Shown: positions 23,295-33,214, counted from the first letter of the stretch. The stretch: DNA of 64,000 nucleotides from Selenomonadaceae bacterium (GCA_030523645.1 JAUNIB010000001.1:186001-250000); one strand, 5' to 3'. Translations and numbers: made by a program. The notes: a model not told the origin generated them from the sequence alone.

Positions 23295-25361
23295 ATGAAA
23301 AAATTCCTTTATAATAAGGTACTGCTGGCAGTTATGGTGCTGGGGCTTGCCGCCTCGGTAGTCATCAATATGGCCCGCATTGCCGATGAAAGGGCGAATA
23401 ATTCCATCAATCTGGTGGTTGATTACGAAGCCCTTGTAGAGCTGGCAGAGAAGGAAGGTCTGCCGGTAAATGAGGTAATGGCAAAGGCCCGGGAGGCAGG
23501 CATTACCTCTCTCGCTGTTTACGACCGTACCTTCAAGAAGCTTAATAAATCCGGCAAGTGTACGGCGACCCGCGGCGCAGATATAATGGAGCGGTATCGT
23601 ACCGGCTCGCTGGTCAGCCCCGGCTGGCAGCAGCTGGCGGCCACCGGCAAGATAGTGGACGCCGAGATGTATGTCACCAACGGTGATGATATCACTTACC
23701 GGGAGACGAAAGAGAACCTGATTCGCCGATTGGGCAAGAACAGAGTCCGGGCTTTCGTGGTAGACGGCAAAGAAGTGTTGGCAGTAAAAGCCAATGGTGA
23801 CGATTTCATAAAGATGGACCTCGGTCTGGCTACCGATGAGATGAAAGCGGTAAATGATGCCGGTTTCTATGTAGTGGCCCGTCCTACCAACTATGTTCAC
23901 CCGACTGTGGACGATGTCAAGGCCGTTTTCCGCCGCCTCGACGGGATAAAGGTCTCTGAGATGGTTTTCTCCGGCAGTCAGTGCCTCGGTGCCTTCGGTG
24001 AAGAAGGTACTCTGGAGACTGTTGCTCAGGAGCTGAAGACCCGTAATATCACCCTCGGTCTGATTGAGGCTGTCACTCAGCTGCAGTTCTTCCCGCAGGA
24101 AGGTCTGGAGAAGATAGCGGCAGACCTTGATTGGAAAGCAGCTCGTTCTTACTATATCGGTAAGGAAGAGATGAAAAAGATGAAGGTTCAGCAGGCCGTC
24201 GACCGCTGGAAGAATACTGATGAGGAACGCAATATCCGCATCAGTCTGCTGATGCCTTTTGAGAAACCGCAGGAGGGCATGACTCTTCTGGAAACAAACC
24301 TGAAGTATTTCTCTGAGGTAAAGGCCGCCCTCACCACCAGAAACTTTGTTTTTGGTCCGGCAGGTACCTTCTATCAGCTCCATGTTGCTCCCTGGCTGCG
24401 GGCGCTGGTTGTCCTGGGTGCCGTTGCCGCCGGTGTGCTGTATCTTTCCCTCGTTATTCCGGCGCTGAATGTTCGCAGCAGGCTGCAGCTTGTGATTTTT
24501 GCGGTCATTGGCGTGGTTTTCTGTGTTCCGGTTCTCATGGGAAGCGGAAATGCTGTTCGTTTGGCGGTGGCTTTGGCCGGAGCCAATATCTTCCCTTCAT
24601 TGGCAATGATCGGCCTTCTTGACTACATTCGCAGTCACAAGGATACCGGCTGCAGTTCAGTGCTGGGCGGTATTATCTTTGGTTTTGCCGCACTGGCTGT
24701 CACCGGTGCGCTGTCCTTCGTGGGAGCTTCCTATCTGTCGGCTTCTCTCAGTGATGTGGAGTTCTTCCTTGAGGCAAAGATTTTCCGCGGGATAAAGCTC
24801 ACCTTTATCCTGCCGCTGATTTTGGTGGCGGTTGCTTTCCTCCAGCGCTTTAATGTTTTCGGAGCCTTTGAGGATGAGGCTGAGAGCTTCGTTGCACAGG
24901 TGAAGGAGATAATGGATGCCCCCGTTACAGTCCGTCTGCTGGCGGCGCTGGGTCTGGTGGGCGTTGCTCTTATCGTATTCATCGCCCGCTCCGGTCATAC
25001 CATGGGTATGCCGGTACCGGGTATTGAGCTGAAGCTTCGCGCCTTCCTGGAGCAGAGCCTCTACGCTCGTCCCCGTACAAAGGAAATGTTCATCGGTCAT
25101 CCTGCCTTCATGCTGATGGTGATGGCCTGGCTTAAAAAGTGGCCGACTGTAGTATTATTTGCTCTTGTAATGGGAGCAACTATTGCCCAGGGTTCAATGG
25201 TTGAAACCTTTGCCCATATGCGTACACCGTTCATGATGAGTGCTGTTCGCGGCGTCGGTGGTCTGATTTTTGGCGGAATTATCGGCGGGGGTTTGATGTT
25301 GGTGGTCACTTTGTGGTATAATATTTTGGATAAGGCTCGGGCAAGAATGGCTCGGGATTGA
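23295..25361 (+). CDS. DUF5693 polytopic membrane protein
   Basis: 688 residues. An N-terminal membrane anchor (about 8-27) is followed by an extracytoplasmic domain of roughly 330 residues resembling DUF5693 (VDYEALVELAEKEG, REAGITSLAVYDRTFKKL, LGTFG-like blocks, MVFSGSQCLGAFG). The C-terminal 330 residues hold about eight membrane segments. In Firmicutes such genes lie next to csaB and surface-polymer genes, as here, where csaB follows after 52 bp. The biochemical function is unknown; a role in pyruvylated cell-wall polymer or S-layer anchoring is inference from the neighbour. Confidence 0.8.
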   Translation: MKKFLYNKVLLAVMVLGLAASVVINMARIADERANNSINLVVDYEALVELAEKEGLPVNEVMAKAREAGITSLAVYDRTFKKLNKSGKCTATRGADIMERYRTGSLVSPGWQQLAATGKIVDAEMYVTNGDDITYRETKENLIRRLGKNRVRAFVVDGKEVLAVKANGDDFIKMDLGLATDEMKAVNDAGFYVVARPTNYVHPTVDDVKAVFRRLDGIKVSEMVFSGSQCLGAFGEEGTLETVAQELKTRNITLGLIEAVTQLQFFPQEGLEKIAADLDWKAARSYYIGKEEMKKMKVQQAVDRWKNTDEERNIRISLLMPFEKPQEGMTLLETNLKYFSEVKAALTTRNFVFGPAGTFYQLHVAPWLRALVVLGAVAAGVLYLSLVIPALNVRSRLQLVIFAVIGVVFCVPVLMGSGNAVRLAVALAGANIFPSLAMIGLLDYIRSHKDTGCSSVLGGIIFGFAALAVTGALSFVGASYLSASLSDVEFFLEAKIFRGIKLTFILPLILVAVAFLQRFNVFGAFEDEAESFVAQVKEIMDAPVTVRLLAALGLVGVALIVFIARSGHTMGMPVPGIELKLRAFLEQSLYARPRTKEMFIGHPAFMLMVMAWLKKWPTVVLFALVMGATIAQGSMVETFAHMRTPFMMSAVRGVGGLIFGGIIGGGLMLVVTLWYNILDKARARMARD

Positions 25362-25413
25362 TTTGTTGTCTCTTCTTATCCAATAAGCTTACTTAAAGGA
25401 GCTTTTTTATCTG

Positions 25414-26514
25414 ATGTCAAATGTTGTGGTATCGGGATACTACGGCTCAAAGAATGCCGGCGATGAAGCAATGCTGGCAGCAATGATTGAAGTATTGACC
25501 GATGTGAATCCACAAGTAAATATAACGGTTATATCCGCAAACCCGGAAGATACGGCGCGGCGTCATGGCGTGAAAGCAATTTCATGGCTTGATGTCTCGT
25601 CTATTTGGGGTGCTTTGCGCCGGGCTGACCTTCTGATTTCCGGCGGCGGCAGTCTGCTGCAGAATGTTACCAGTGGTCGGAGTCTGTACTATTACCTCAG
25701 TGTCATTGCGCTGGCCCGCTTTATTGGTACGCCGGTCATGCTTTACGCACAGGGCATCGGCCCTGTCTGCGGCTCGTTTGCCAGAGCGTTCATGCGCCGT
25801 CAGGCGAATGGGGCAGCTCTCATCACTGTCCGTGATAAGGGCTCACTGGAAGAACTGAATGACCTGAAGGTGACGAAGCCGCCGATGGAAGTGACGGCTG
25901 ACCCTGTACTGGCCATCCATCCGGTAGAGCTGGCCATCGGACGAAAGATACTGAAGGATCACCAGATAGGCGGAGTTCGCCCGATAGTGGGAATTTCTGT
26001 CCGTGAGTGGCGCGGCTGGACGGAGTATAAGACGGTCATCGCAAAGGCCGCTGATGATATTGTCAGCAAATACAATGCTCAGGTGGTATTCCTGCCCATG
26101 CAGGTGCCCGAAGATGTGGTGACATCCAAAGCGATTGCCCGGATGATGAAGAAGGAGTCCGTTGTCTTAACGGAGGAATACACTACCAACGAGCTGCTGA
26201 GTCTGGTAGGCTGTATGGATTTGCTGATTTCCATCCGTCTGCATGCTCTCATCTTTGCCGGAGTTATGGGCGTGCCGATGATAGGTCTGTCCTATGACCC
26301 GAAGATTGAGCGCTTCCTGGCTTCTATCGATGAGAAGCCGGCGGGAGACCTCTCCACGCTCACCTACAAGCAGCTCAGCGGAGCTATCGCTCACAGCTGG
26401 AAAAATCTTGACAAGATAAAGAAGAAGAACATCGAGCTGGTGACTGGACTAAGGCATCTGGCAATCAAGAATGCCGAGGAAGCTGTCCGGCTCATGGAGC
26501 AGGGGAAAAAATAA
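25414..26514 (+). CDS. csaB: polysaccharide pyruvyl transferase CsaB
   Basis: 366 residues. GYYGSKNAGDEAMLAAM at the N-terminus, GGGSLLQNVTS, YAQGIGPV, and SIRLHALIFAGVMGVPMIGLSYDPK near the end are CsaB signatures. It adds pyruvate ketal to cell-wall polysaccharide, which in Negativicutes and Bacillus lets SLH-domain proteins such as OmpM bind peptidoglycan and hold the outer membrane. The spacing from AAGGAG to the ATG is long (about 12 nt). A terminator follows. Confidence 0.94.
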   Translation: MSNVVVSGYYGSKNAGDEAMLAAMIEVLTDVNPQVNITVISANPEDTARRHGVKAISWLDVSSIWGALRRADLLISGGGSLLQNVTSGRSLYYYLSVIALARFIGTPVMLYAQGIGPVCGSFARAFMRRQANGAALITVRDKGSLEELNDLKVTKPPMEVTADPVLAIHPVELAIGRKILKDHQIGGVRPIVGISVREWRGWTEYKTVIAKAADDIVSKYNAQVVFLPMQVPEDVVTSKAIARMMKKESVVLTEEYTTNELLSLVGCMDLLISIRLHALIFAGVMGVPMIGLSYDPKIERFLASIDEKPAGDLSTLTYKQLSGAIAHSWKNLDKIKKKNIELVTGLRHLAIKNAEEAVRLMEQGKK

Positions 26515-26527
26515 TTGTAAAATAAAG

Positions 26528-26557
26528 AAGCGGAGCTGCAGCGCAGCTCCGCTTTTT
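26528..26557 (+). terminator. csaB terminator
   Basis: AAGCGGAGCTGC (26528-26539) pairs perfectly with GCAGCTCCGCTT (26543-26554) around a 3-nt loop, followed by T. Confidence 0.92.
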
Positions 26558-26583
26558 CGTGTAAAAATTTTGAGTAGGGACGA

Positions 26584-27087
26584 TTATTCCGGGAGGCTGA
26601 ACATATCGTTGAGAATTTTCAGACCGGCCTTCGTCCTGAAGATATGCTCTCTGGCTCCGAGAATATATTCTTTTTCTTCCTGCTTCTCATAGAGATTTAC
26701 AAGGAAGTCGGCTTCGATGAGTATCTGATAGTCCATGCCGTCGATTTCCTTGTAGGTGTGATGATGGCCGATGAGGTACTTGACCCGCTCTATCTGTTCT
26801 TCGGTGTAGCCGCCGAGACGACGGAGCATTTTGTCAGCCTCCGGGGGGCCTTCCTTCTCCTGCAGTTTGCCGCCGGATGAGCCGTATTTCTTCTCGGCGG
26901 GATGGATACCGATGTCGTGGAGGATGGAGGCAGTCTCCAGAGTAAAGTATTCCTCAGGGGAAATGTTTTCCATCTGAGCGATTGTTACTGCGAAGTCATG
27001 TACCTTCATGAAGTGCTGGATTCGTCTTGCATCGCCGGCGTCATATTCGACCATGGCCATGACAAGCTCTGCGGTTTTTTTGTCCAT
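26584..27087 (-). CDS. HD-domain phosphohydrolase
   Basis: 167 residues from the ATG at 27087, which has AAGGAGAG 6 nt upstream (an earlier in-frame start lacks one). The HD metal motif is present: first His in RIQHFMKVHDFA, HDIGIHPAEK, then GHHH and DFLVNLYE with the last Asp. The spacing fits a stand-alone HD hydrolase of nucleotides or phosphate esters. A GSSGGKLQEKEGPPEA loop after the HD pair is shared with many Firmicute HD proteins. Substrate unknown. It is convergent with csaB. Confidence 0.85.
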   Translation of the reverse strand: MDKKTAELVMAMVEYDAGDARRIQHFMKVHDFAVTIAQMENISPEEYFTLETASILHDIGIHPAEKKYGSSGGKLQEKEGPPEADKMLRRLGGYTEEQIERVKYLIGHHHTYKEIDGMDYQILIEADFLVNLYEKQEEKEYILGAREHIFRTKAGLKILNDMFSLPE

Positions 27088-27254
27088 GATAACTCTCCTT
27101 GCAGTCAAGGTTATTGTCTTTCTCTGTTTTATTCTACGGCGAAATGAAAAGTCCTGTCAATATATTTAAAGATAATAGAATTGGCGGGGCAATGGAAAAT
27201 CTCACCGGATTATGATAGAATGGTATCAAGAAAAAATGGGGGTATTGTACACTT

Positions 27255-27731
27255 ATGGCAATTCTTGAAGTAGTAAAGGCAGGCAATCCGGTACTGAAGC
27301 AGATTGCACAGCCGATTAAAAAGATTGATTCCCGTCTGCGTCATCTGATGGATGACATGGCAGAGACGATGTATAAATGTGACGGCGTTGGATTGGCGGC
27401 TCCGCAGGTAGGACAGTCAATCCGGCTGGTGGTCATTGATGTGGGCGAGGGAATCATCGAGCTGATAAATCCGGTGATTACTCACCGTGAAGGTAAAGTG
27501 ACTGACTCGGAGGGTTGCCTCTCTGTGCCGGGTATCTTCGGTGATGTGGAGAGAGCCGAGCGGGTTACGGTGGAGTATACCACCCGCTTCAACAAGCGCC
27601 GCACTCTGAAGGCAGACGGACTGCTGGCCCGCTGCATTCAGCATGAGTGCGACCATCTTGACGGTACGCTTTTCATTGATATAGCGACCAGTCTGCGGCA
27701 GGAAACGCCGGAGGACAACGAAAATGGCTGA
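27255..27731 (+). CDS. def: peptide deformylase
   Basis: 158 residues. All three PDF motifs are intact: GVGLAAPQVG, EGCLSVPG (metal Cys) and QHECDHLDG (two metal His and catalytic Glu). It removes the formyl group from nascent N-terminal methionine. The fmt start codon lies within its last codons (8-bp overlap), and the two act at opposite ends of the formylation cycle. Confidence 0.97.
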   Translation: MAILEVVKAGNPVLKQIAQPIKKIDSRLRHLMDDMAETMYKCDGVGLAAPQVGQSIRLVVIDVGEGIIELINPVITHREGKVTDSEGCLSVPGIFGDVERAERVTVEYTTRFNKRRTLKADGLLARCIQHECDHLDGTLFIDIATSLRQETPEDNENG

Positions 27732-28686
27732 GACGATGAATAAGGTTCGCACCCTGTTCATGGGGACGCCTGATTTCTCTGTGCCTTGTCTGGAGAAGCT
27801 GCTGACTATGGAGCAGCTTACGGTGGTGGGTGCGGTGACTCAGCCGGACAAGCCGAGGGGCAGGGGCAAGAAGCTCACCCCTTCACCGGTGAAGGTCTGT
27901 GCAGAGAAGAATAATCTGCCGGTGTATCAGCCGGTACGGATAAAGAGTGACGAGGAGTTCCTTCGCCAGCTTAGCGAGGAAATAAGACCGGAGCTTATCA
28001 TCGTGGTAGCTTTCGGGCAGATTTTGCCGGCAGAGGTTATTGACCTGCCGCGGTACGGCTGCATCAATGTCCATGCATCTCTGCTGCCAAAGTATCGTGG
28101 GGCAGCTCCGATGCAGCGTGTCATTATGGACGGAGAGACCGTTACCGGCGTGACCACCATGCTCATGGACATCGGTCTTGATACCGGCGATATGCTGGAG
28201 AAATCCCAGCTGGCTATCGGACCGGATATGACTTTGGAGGAGCTGCATGATGCTCTGTCCCTTCAGGGCGCGGAGCTGATGAAGACTACCATTGAGAAGG
28301 TCTTAGCCGGTACTGTGGTGCGGACGAAGCAGGATGACAGCCTCAGCTGCTATGCCAAAATGATTGAGAAGGATACCGGGGCTATCGACTGGAGCCGTAC
28401 TACTGCCGAGATTCACAATCTTGTCCGGGCGCTGGATTCAGCTCCGGGGGCATTTACTTCTCTCGGTGAAGGAAAGTATAAAATCTGGCGGACGAAGCCT
28501 GCCGACATGTCGGCTGACGGCAAAGAGCCGGGAGATATTCTCCGGGCCGACGGCAAGGGTCTGCTGGTAAAGACCGGCAGCGGTGTCATTGAGGTTTTGG
28601 AGCTTCAGGCACCGGCCAAGAAGCGGATGAAGGCCGCTGATTACCTCCGGGGGCATGCTATGGAGCTTCCGGCGAAATTTGAGTAA
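27724..28686 (+). CDS. fmt: methionyl-tRNA formyltransferase
   Basis: 320 residues. LFMGTPDFSVPCLEKLL, QPDKPRGRGKKLTPSPVK, NVHASLLPKYRGAAPMQ and TGVTTMLMDIGLDTGDML identify Fmt, with the catalytic Asn-His-Asp in the hydrolase-type formyltransferase fold. The C-terminal beta-barrel domain that grips tRNA follows from about residue 205. It formylates initiator Met-tRNA. Stop codon overlaps the next ATG by one base. Confidence 0.97.
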   Translation: MAETMNKVRTLFMGTPDFSVPCLEKLLTMEQLTVVGAVTQPDKPRGRGKKLTPSPVKVCAEKNNLPVYQPVRIKSDEEFLRQLSEEIRPELIIVVAFGQILPAEVIDLPRYGCINVHASLLPKYRGAAPMQRVIMDGETVTGVTTMLMDIGLDTGDMLEKSQLAIGPDMTLEELHDALSLQGAELMKTTIEKVLAGTVVRTKQDDSLSCYAKMIEKDTGAIDWSRTTAEIHNLVRALDSAPGAFTSLGEGKYKIWRTKPADMSADGKEPGDILRADGKGLLVKTGSGVIEVLELQAPAKKRMKAADYLRGHAMELPAKFE

Positions 28687-29507
28687 TGCAAATGGATAAT
28701 AGTAAAATCGTAACTTCAAACTACAACAAGAAGCGGCTCTTTATTGGGCTGCTGACCGGTTCATATCTGACTCTTGCTCTGCTTGCTGCCGGGATGTGGC
28801 GCATCAGTGCGCCGGGTTTGCGGGAGATGGCGGATATACTGCCTCTACTGTCGGGAATAGTGCTGGCAATTTTCTTCTGCGTTGTCGGTCTGGGGATTGC
28901 TGGGCTTGTGGCGGCGGCGGCAGGGCTGCCGTTTTTTCCCTTTGTGCTGCGGCGGACTACCGGAATGGTCAATCTGTTGTTTCCGCTGGTGGTATTCTTC
29001 GGCGGACTGTTGGGCTTTAAGCGGCGGCAGATTGAAAGCTCCTTCGTTTCTGTGAGCAACAAGATTTTCCATCGAATGAATATCAGGGTGCCGGCGGACA
29101 GACTGCTGGTGGTGACGCCTCATTGTCTGCAGCTTGACACCTGTCCTCATAAGATTACCCGTGACCCAATGAACTGCAAGCGCTGCGGCCGGTGTGATAT
29201 CGCGGCGCTGGTGACTATGGCGGAGGAGATGGGCTTTCATTTCTTCGTAGTTACCGGCGGTACTCTGGCCCGTCAGACCGTCAAGAGAATAAGGCCGAAG
29301 GCGGTGGTGGCCATCGCCTGTGAGCGTGACCTTACCAGCGGCATTCAGGATGTTTACCCACTGCCGGCAGTGGGAGTAATGAATCTCCGTCCCAATGGGC
29401 CCTGCTTCAATACCCATGTGGACTTGGACGAGTTCCGTCGGGAGCTGGAAAATATCATAATCCTGCCGGAGAAGAAAAAGGATGAGGGAGCCGGTCAAAA
29501 TGGATAA
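28686..29507 (+). CDS. DUF116 membrane protein with cysteine motif
   Basis: 273 residues. Two or three hydrophobic segments occupy residues 15-105, followed by a soluble domain with the DUF116 cysteine set CxxxxxxPMNCKRCGRCDIAAL and a second block VTGGTLARQTVKRIRPKAVVAIACERDLTSGIQ, which may hold a metal or Fe-S site. DUF116 genes are typically found between fmt and rsmB in Clostridia and Negativicutes, as here, so it may be linked to translation or lipoprotein processes, but the activity is unknown. Confidence 0.85.
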   Translation: MQMDNSKIVTSNYNKKRLFIGLLTGSYLTLALLAAGMWRISAPGLREMADILPLLSGIVLAIFFCVVGLGIAGLVAAAAGLPFFPFVLRRTTGMVNLLFPLVVFFGGLLGFKRRQIESSFVSVSNKIFHRMNIRVPADRLLVVTPHCLQLDTCPHKITRDPMNCKRCGRCDIAALVTMAEEMGFHFFVVTGGTLARQTVKRIRPKAVVAIACERDLTSGIQDVYPLPAVGVMNLRPNGPCFNTHVDLDEFRRELENIIILPEKKKDEGAGQNG

Positions 29508-30843
29508 AGCAAGAGAAACAGCTCTCCGGGTCATCCATGCTGTCAGCGAGAACGGAGGCTATGCCAATATATTGCTGGCAGAGGAACTGAAAAAGGGCGA
29601 TTTAAGCGAGCTTGACCGCCGCTTTGCCACGGAGCTTGTCTACGGCGTGGTGAAGGCGGGGGATACGTTGGACTGGATTATCGGCCGCTATGTGAATAAG
29701 CCCGTGAAGAAGATGGAGCCGTGGGCAAGATGTATTCTGCGCCTTGGGATGTATCAGCTGTTTTATCTGACGAAGATTCCCGGGTCAGCGGCTGTCAATG
29801 AGTCGGTAAATCTGGCTCGCCGTTACGGTACAAAGCTTAACAGCAGCGCAGGCTTTATAAACGCAGTTCTCAGACGGGCTTCAAGGGAGCCTGAGGCGGC
29901 GGCTTTCCCACAGGGAACAGGAAAGGCTACCGAGTATCTTTCGCTGAAGGAAATGCACCCCCGCTGGCTGGTGAAGCACTGGATAGGATTGCTTGGCTAC
30001 GAGGCAGCGGAGAAAATCTGCCGCTTCGATAATGAGCCGGCGGTGCTGTCGGTACGGACAAATACAATAAAAACTAACCGGGATGAGCTGATGGCTCGTC
30101 TGACTGATGAAGGCTGTATTGTTGAGAAGTCTGCCCTCGTACCGGAAGGAATAAAGATAACCGCCCACGGAGCGATGAAGGATATTGCCTCTCTGGCAGA
30201 GGGCTTGTGGCAGGTGCAGGATGAAAGCTCCATGCTGGTTGCTCATGTCCTTGACCCGCAGCCGGGGGATTTCGTCCTTGATGTCTGCAGTGCCCCCGGC
30301 GGCAAGACGACTCATCTGGCGCAGCTGATGAAAAATAAGGGGCGGATAATCGCCGGTGACCTGTACCCGGCCCGTCTTGAGAAAGTGGCAGAGAATGCCC
30401 GGCGGCTGGGAATAACCATCATCGAAACGGCGGCGGGAGATGCCCGCTGTATCGGTGAGCGGTATTTGCGGCAGGCTGACCGGGTGCTGGTAGATGCTCC
30501 CTGCTCGGGACTGGGTGTCCTTCGCCGTCGCCCTGATGCCCGCTGGCGGGTAACGGCAGATGATATGAAGGGTCTGCCGCCCTTGCAGCTTGAGATTTTG
30601 GAGAGTGCGGCTCAGTGCGTGAAGCAGGGGGGCGTACTCGTCTACAGTACCTGCACCATGGAGCCGGCGGAGAATGCTGGAGTGGTGGAGAAATTCCTGG
30701 CGGCCAACAAGGACTTCACGCTGGTGGAGACCGGTCAATACCTGCCGGAACAAAAAAGGAGCAGCCGGATGGTACAGCTGCTGCCTCATGTCGATGGGAC
30801 GGATGGTTTCTTCATCGCCCGGATGGAAAGAAAAGCGAAATGA
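29500..30843 (+). CDS. rsmB: 16S rRNA (cytosine967-C5)-methyltransferase
   Basis: 447 residues from ATG 29500 (GAGGGAG 9 nt upstream; overlaps the DUF116 gene by 8 bp). The N-terminal 140 residues are a NusB-like RNA-binding domain (ALRVIHAV, ELDRRFATELVYGVVK). The methyltransferase half has the SAM motif DVCSAPGGKTTHLAQLM, VDAPCSGLGVLRRRPDARW with the PC catalytic pair, and YSTCTMEPAENAGVV with the second Cys. It methylates C967 of 16S rRNA (E. coli numbering). The stop overlaps the rlmN ATG. Confidence 0.95.
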   Translation: MDKARETALRVIHAVSENGGYANILLAEELKKGDLSELDRRFATELVYGVVKAGDTLDWIIGRYVNKPVKKMEPWARCILRLGMYQLFYLTKIPGSAAVNESVNLARRYGTKLNSSAGFINAVLRRASREPEAAAFPQGTGKATEYLSLKEMHPRWLVKHWIGLLGYEAAEKICRFDNEPAVLSVRTNTIKTNRDELMARLTDEGCIVEKSALVPEGIKITAHGAMKDIASLAEGLWQVQDESSMLVAHVLDPQPGDFVLDVCSAPGGKTTHLAQLMKNKGRIIAGDLYPARLEKVAENARRLGITIIETAAGDARCIGERYLRQADRVLVDAPCSGLGVLRRRPDARWRVTADDMKGLPPLQLEILESAAQCVKQGGVLVYSTCTMEPAENAGVVEKFLAANKDFTLVETGQYLPEQKRSSRMVQLLPHVDGTDGFFIARMERKAK

Positions 30844-31886
30844 AAAAGAATCTTTTCGGTCTCATGGAGGAGGCCATAAGGGAGGAAATGGCTCCCTTCG
30901 ATATAAAGCCCTTCCGGGCGCGTCAACTCGTGGACTGGATGTACGGTAAGAGTGCAGTGTCCTTCGATGAGATGACAAACCTCGGACAGGACTTGCGTTA
31001 CAAGCTGGCCCGGGAGTTTTCCATTGACCGGGCAAAGCAGGTGGAGCGCTGGGATTCCGCAGATGGGAAAACAACCAAGTTCCTGCTGGGATTTCCCGAT
31101 GAGGTGGCAGTGGAGTCCGTCCTCATGCGGCAGCCCTACGGCAACAGTATCTGCATATCAACTCAGGCCGGCTGTGCTATGGGCTGCGCCTTCTGTGCTT
31201 CCACGCTGAAGGGACTAACCAGAGACCTGGTAGCCGGTGAGATGCTGGCACAGGTATTCTTCATCAACGATTATCTGAATAAGGCCGGGGAAAAGGTAGA
31301 TACCATGGTCCTCATGGGCTCCGGTGAGCCGCTGTACAACTATGCTAATGTCCTCAGCTTCCTGCGGCTCATTCATGAGTCATACTGTCTGAACTTCGGC
31401 TACAGGAATGTTACTCTTTCCACCTGCGGTATCGTGGAGCGGATATACGACCTTGCCCATGAGAAGCTGCCGGTTGGTCTGGCTATTTCGCTGCACGCAC
31501 CAAACGATGAGATACGCCGCCGCATCATGCCGATAGCGAGAAAGTATCCTATCAAGGATGTGGTGAAGGCAGGAGAGGCGTACTTCAATGCAACAGGTCG
31601 TCGAGTGACCTACGAGTACATCCTGATTGACGGGGTAAATGACAGCCGGGAGAATGCCCGGGAGCTGGGACATCTGCTGGCAGGGCAGAATGCTTCCGTA
31701 AATCTGATACCGATAAATCCGGTGGTGGAGCGTTGCCTCCGTCGTCCCAGTGATGACAGAGTGACCGCCTTTGCAAATATCCTGCACAGTATGCACATAA
31801 CGGCGACGGTCCGAAAGGAAATGGGTACCGATATTAACGCTGCCTGCGGTCAGCTGAGAAATCGGCATCTGGAAGGAAATGCCTGA
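30840..31886 (+). CDS. rlmN: dual-specificity 23S rRNA/tRNA adenine-C2 methyltransferase RlmN
   Basis: 348 residues from the ATG that overlaps the rsmB stop (ATGA). Radical-SAM cysteines are in CAMGCAFCAST; MGSGEPLYNYANVL, STCGIVERIYDLA and SLHAPNDEIRRRIMP are RlmN hallmarks, and the catalytic Cys near the C-terminus lies in NAACGQL. It methylates A2503 of 23S rRNA and A37 of some tRNAs. Last gene of the def operon. Confidence 0.96.
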   Translation: MKKNLFGLMEEAIREEMAPFDIKPFRARQLVDWMYGKSAVSFDEMTNLGQDLRYKLAREFSIDRAKQVERWDSADGKTTKFLLGFPDEVAVESVLMRQPYGNSICISTQAGCAMGCAFCASTLKGLTRDLVAGEMLAQVFFINDYLNKAGEKVDTMVLMGSGEPLYNYANVLSFLRLIHESYCLNFGYRNVTLSTCGIVERIYDLAHEKLPVGLAISLHAPNDEIRRRIMPIARKYPIKDVVKAGEAYFNATGRRVTYEYILIDGVNDSRENARELGHLLAGQNASVNLIPINPVVERCLRRPSDDRVTAFANILHSMHITATVRKEMGTDINAACGQLRNRHLEGNA

Positions 31887-31901
31887 TAAATCACAAATAA
31901 A

Positions 31902-32004
31902 AACGGCATGACTGTCTGACAGAAACTTGCTTTATAACAGTTTCTTAACAGACAGCTATGCCGCATTTTACATTAAGGAGAAGACGGTTTACCCGTCTTT
32001 TTTT
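31902..32004 (+). terminator. two successive terminators after rlmN
   Basis: A long interrupted hairpin pairs CGGCATGACTGTCTG (31904-31918) with CAGACAGCTATGCCG (31949-31963), followed by CATTTTA. A second hairpin AAGACGG/CCGTCTT (31981-31999) is followed by seven T, ending at the edge of the convergent gene. Confidence 0.85.
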
Positions 32005-33214
32005 ATGCGTTGTGTTTCTTTACAGCTTCGGCTATTCGTTCCATACCGGTCTTGATAATGCTCCTCGGCATGGCGAGATTTAAGCGGACGAAGCCTTCGG
32101 CATTTCCGACGAAGAGATCATTGCCGCCTTCGAGCAGGACGCCGGCATTGTTGGCGAAGAAGTCGGAGAGATCCTTCACATCCGGCAGGGTGGCGCGGAA
32201 GTCGACCCAGGCAAGATATGTCGACTCAGGAATCCGGCAGACTGCAGAGGGAATATTCTCGCGGAGAAAATCGACAACGAAGGCGAAGTTGTCATCCAAA
32301 TACAGCTTCAATTCTTCCAGCCAATCGCCGCAGCTGCCGTAGGCAGCCTGAGCAGCGGCCAGAGACAGGGGATTGACCTCCTGCCCGATGCGGTCGTTCT
32401 TCCGATAGGTGCAGCGTAGCTCTTCGCTGCGGATGATTATGTTTGAGAACTGCAGGCCGGCAATGTTAAAGGTCTTGCTGGGAGCCGTGCAGGTGACCAG
32501 CCGGTCGTAGTCAGGCATTGCCTTTGCCAGAGGTATGTGCTTTCGGCCGCTTCTGATGAGGTCGCAGTGTATCTCATCAGATACTATCCAAAGGTTGTTT
32601 TTGCGGACGATGTCGGCAACCTTTTTGAGCTCTTCCTCTGTCCACATATGGCCGGTAGGGTTGTGAGGATTGCACCAGATGATGAGGCGGACAGCCGGGT
32701 CGGCAGCCTTGGCGGCGAAGTCATCGAAGTCGAGAGAGAAGACACCGTCAGTACATTTCAGCTCGGTGGTCACCAGAGTGCGCTTGTTGTCCAATGTGAC
32801 GTGCTTGAAGCTGCCGTAGGATGGGGTGGTGATGAGAACTTTGTCATCAGGGCCGGTGACATCAGCGACTATCTCGTATAGGGCAGGGACGATGCCCGGG
32901 GACGTACAGAGCTGCTCTCTGGGGAAGTCCCAGTCATAGCGGTCGCGGCACCATTTGGAAAAGACCTGATAGTAGTCGTCGGTAAAGATGGAAGTGTAGC
33001 CGAAGATGCGGCGGTCAACTCTGGCTTTGATGGCATCGAGAATGGCCGAAGGAGCAGAGAACTCCATGTCGGCAATCCACATACGCACGAATTCATCATC
33101 TGCGTAGGGGAATTTTTTCTCCGGACCGGCGTGGAAGATATAGCCGCGGAAACCGTCGGTGTTCAGAGCATTTGTCCCGCGGCGGTCAATAATTTCATCA
33201 AAATCGTATTTCAT
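32003..33214 (-). CDS. PLP-dependent C-S lyase, PatB/MalY family
   Basis: 403 residues. The MalY/PatB subclass of fold-type I enzymes is indicated by WIADMEFSAPSAILDAI, CNPHNPTGHMWTEEEL, VSDEIHCDLI and TAPSKTFNIAGLQ, where the Lys binds PLP. Such enzymes cleave cystathionine or cysteine (beta-elimination); some act as aminotransferases. The usual N-terminal start MKYDFDEIIDRRGTNA is complete. Upstream lies a terminator that separates it from the HD-GYP gene, so it has its own promoter or depends on read-through. Confidence 0.9.
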   Translation of the reverse strand: MKYDFDEIIDRRGTNALNTDGFRGYIFHAGPEKKFPYADDEFVRMWIADMEFSAPSAILDAIKARVDRRIFGYTSIFTDDYYQVFSKWCRDRYDWDFPREQLCTSPGIVPALYEIVADVTGPDDKVLITTPSYGSFKHVTLDNKRTLVTTELKCTDGVFSLDFDDFAAKAADPAVRLIIWCNPHNPTGHMWTEEELKKVADIVRKNNLWIVSDEIHCDLIRSGRKHIPLAKAMPDYDRLVTCTAPSKTFNIAGLQFSNIIIRSEELRCTYRKNDRIGQEVNPLSLAAAQAAYGSCGDWLEELKLYLDDNFAFVVDFLRENIPSAVCRIPESTYLAWVDFRATLPDVKDLSDFFANNAGVLLEGGNDLFVGNAEGFVRLNLAMPRSIIKTGMERIAEAVKKHNA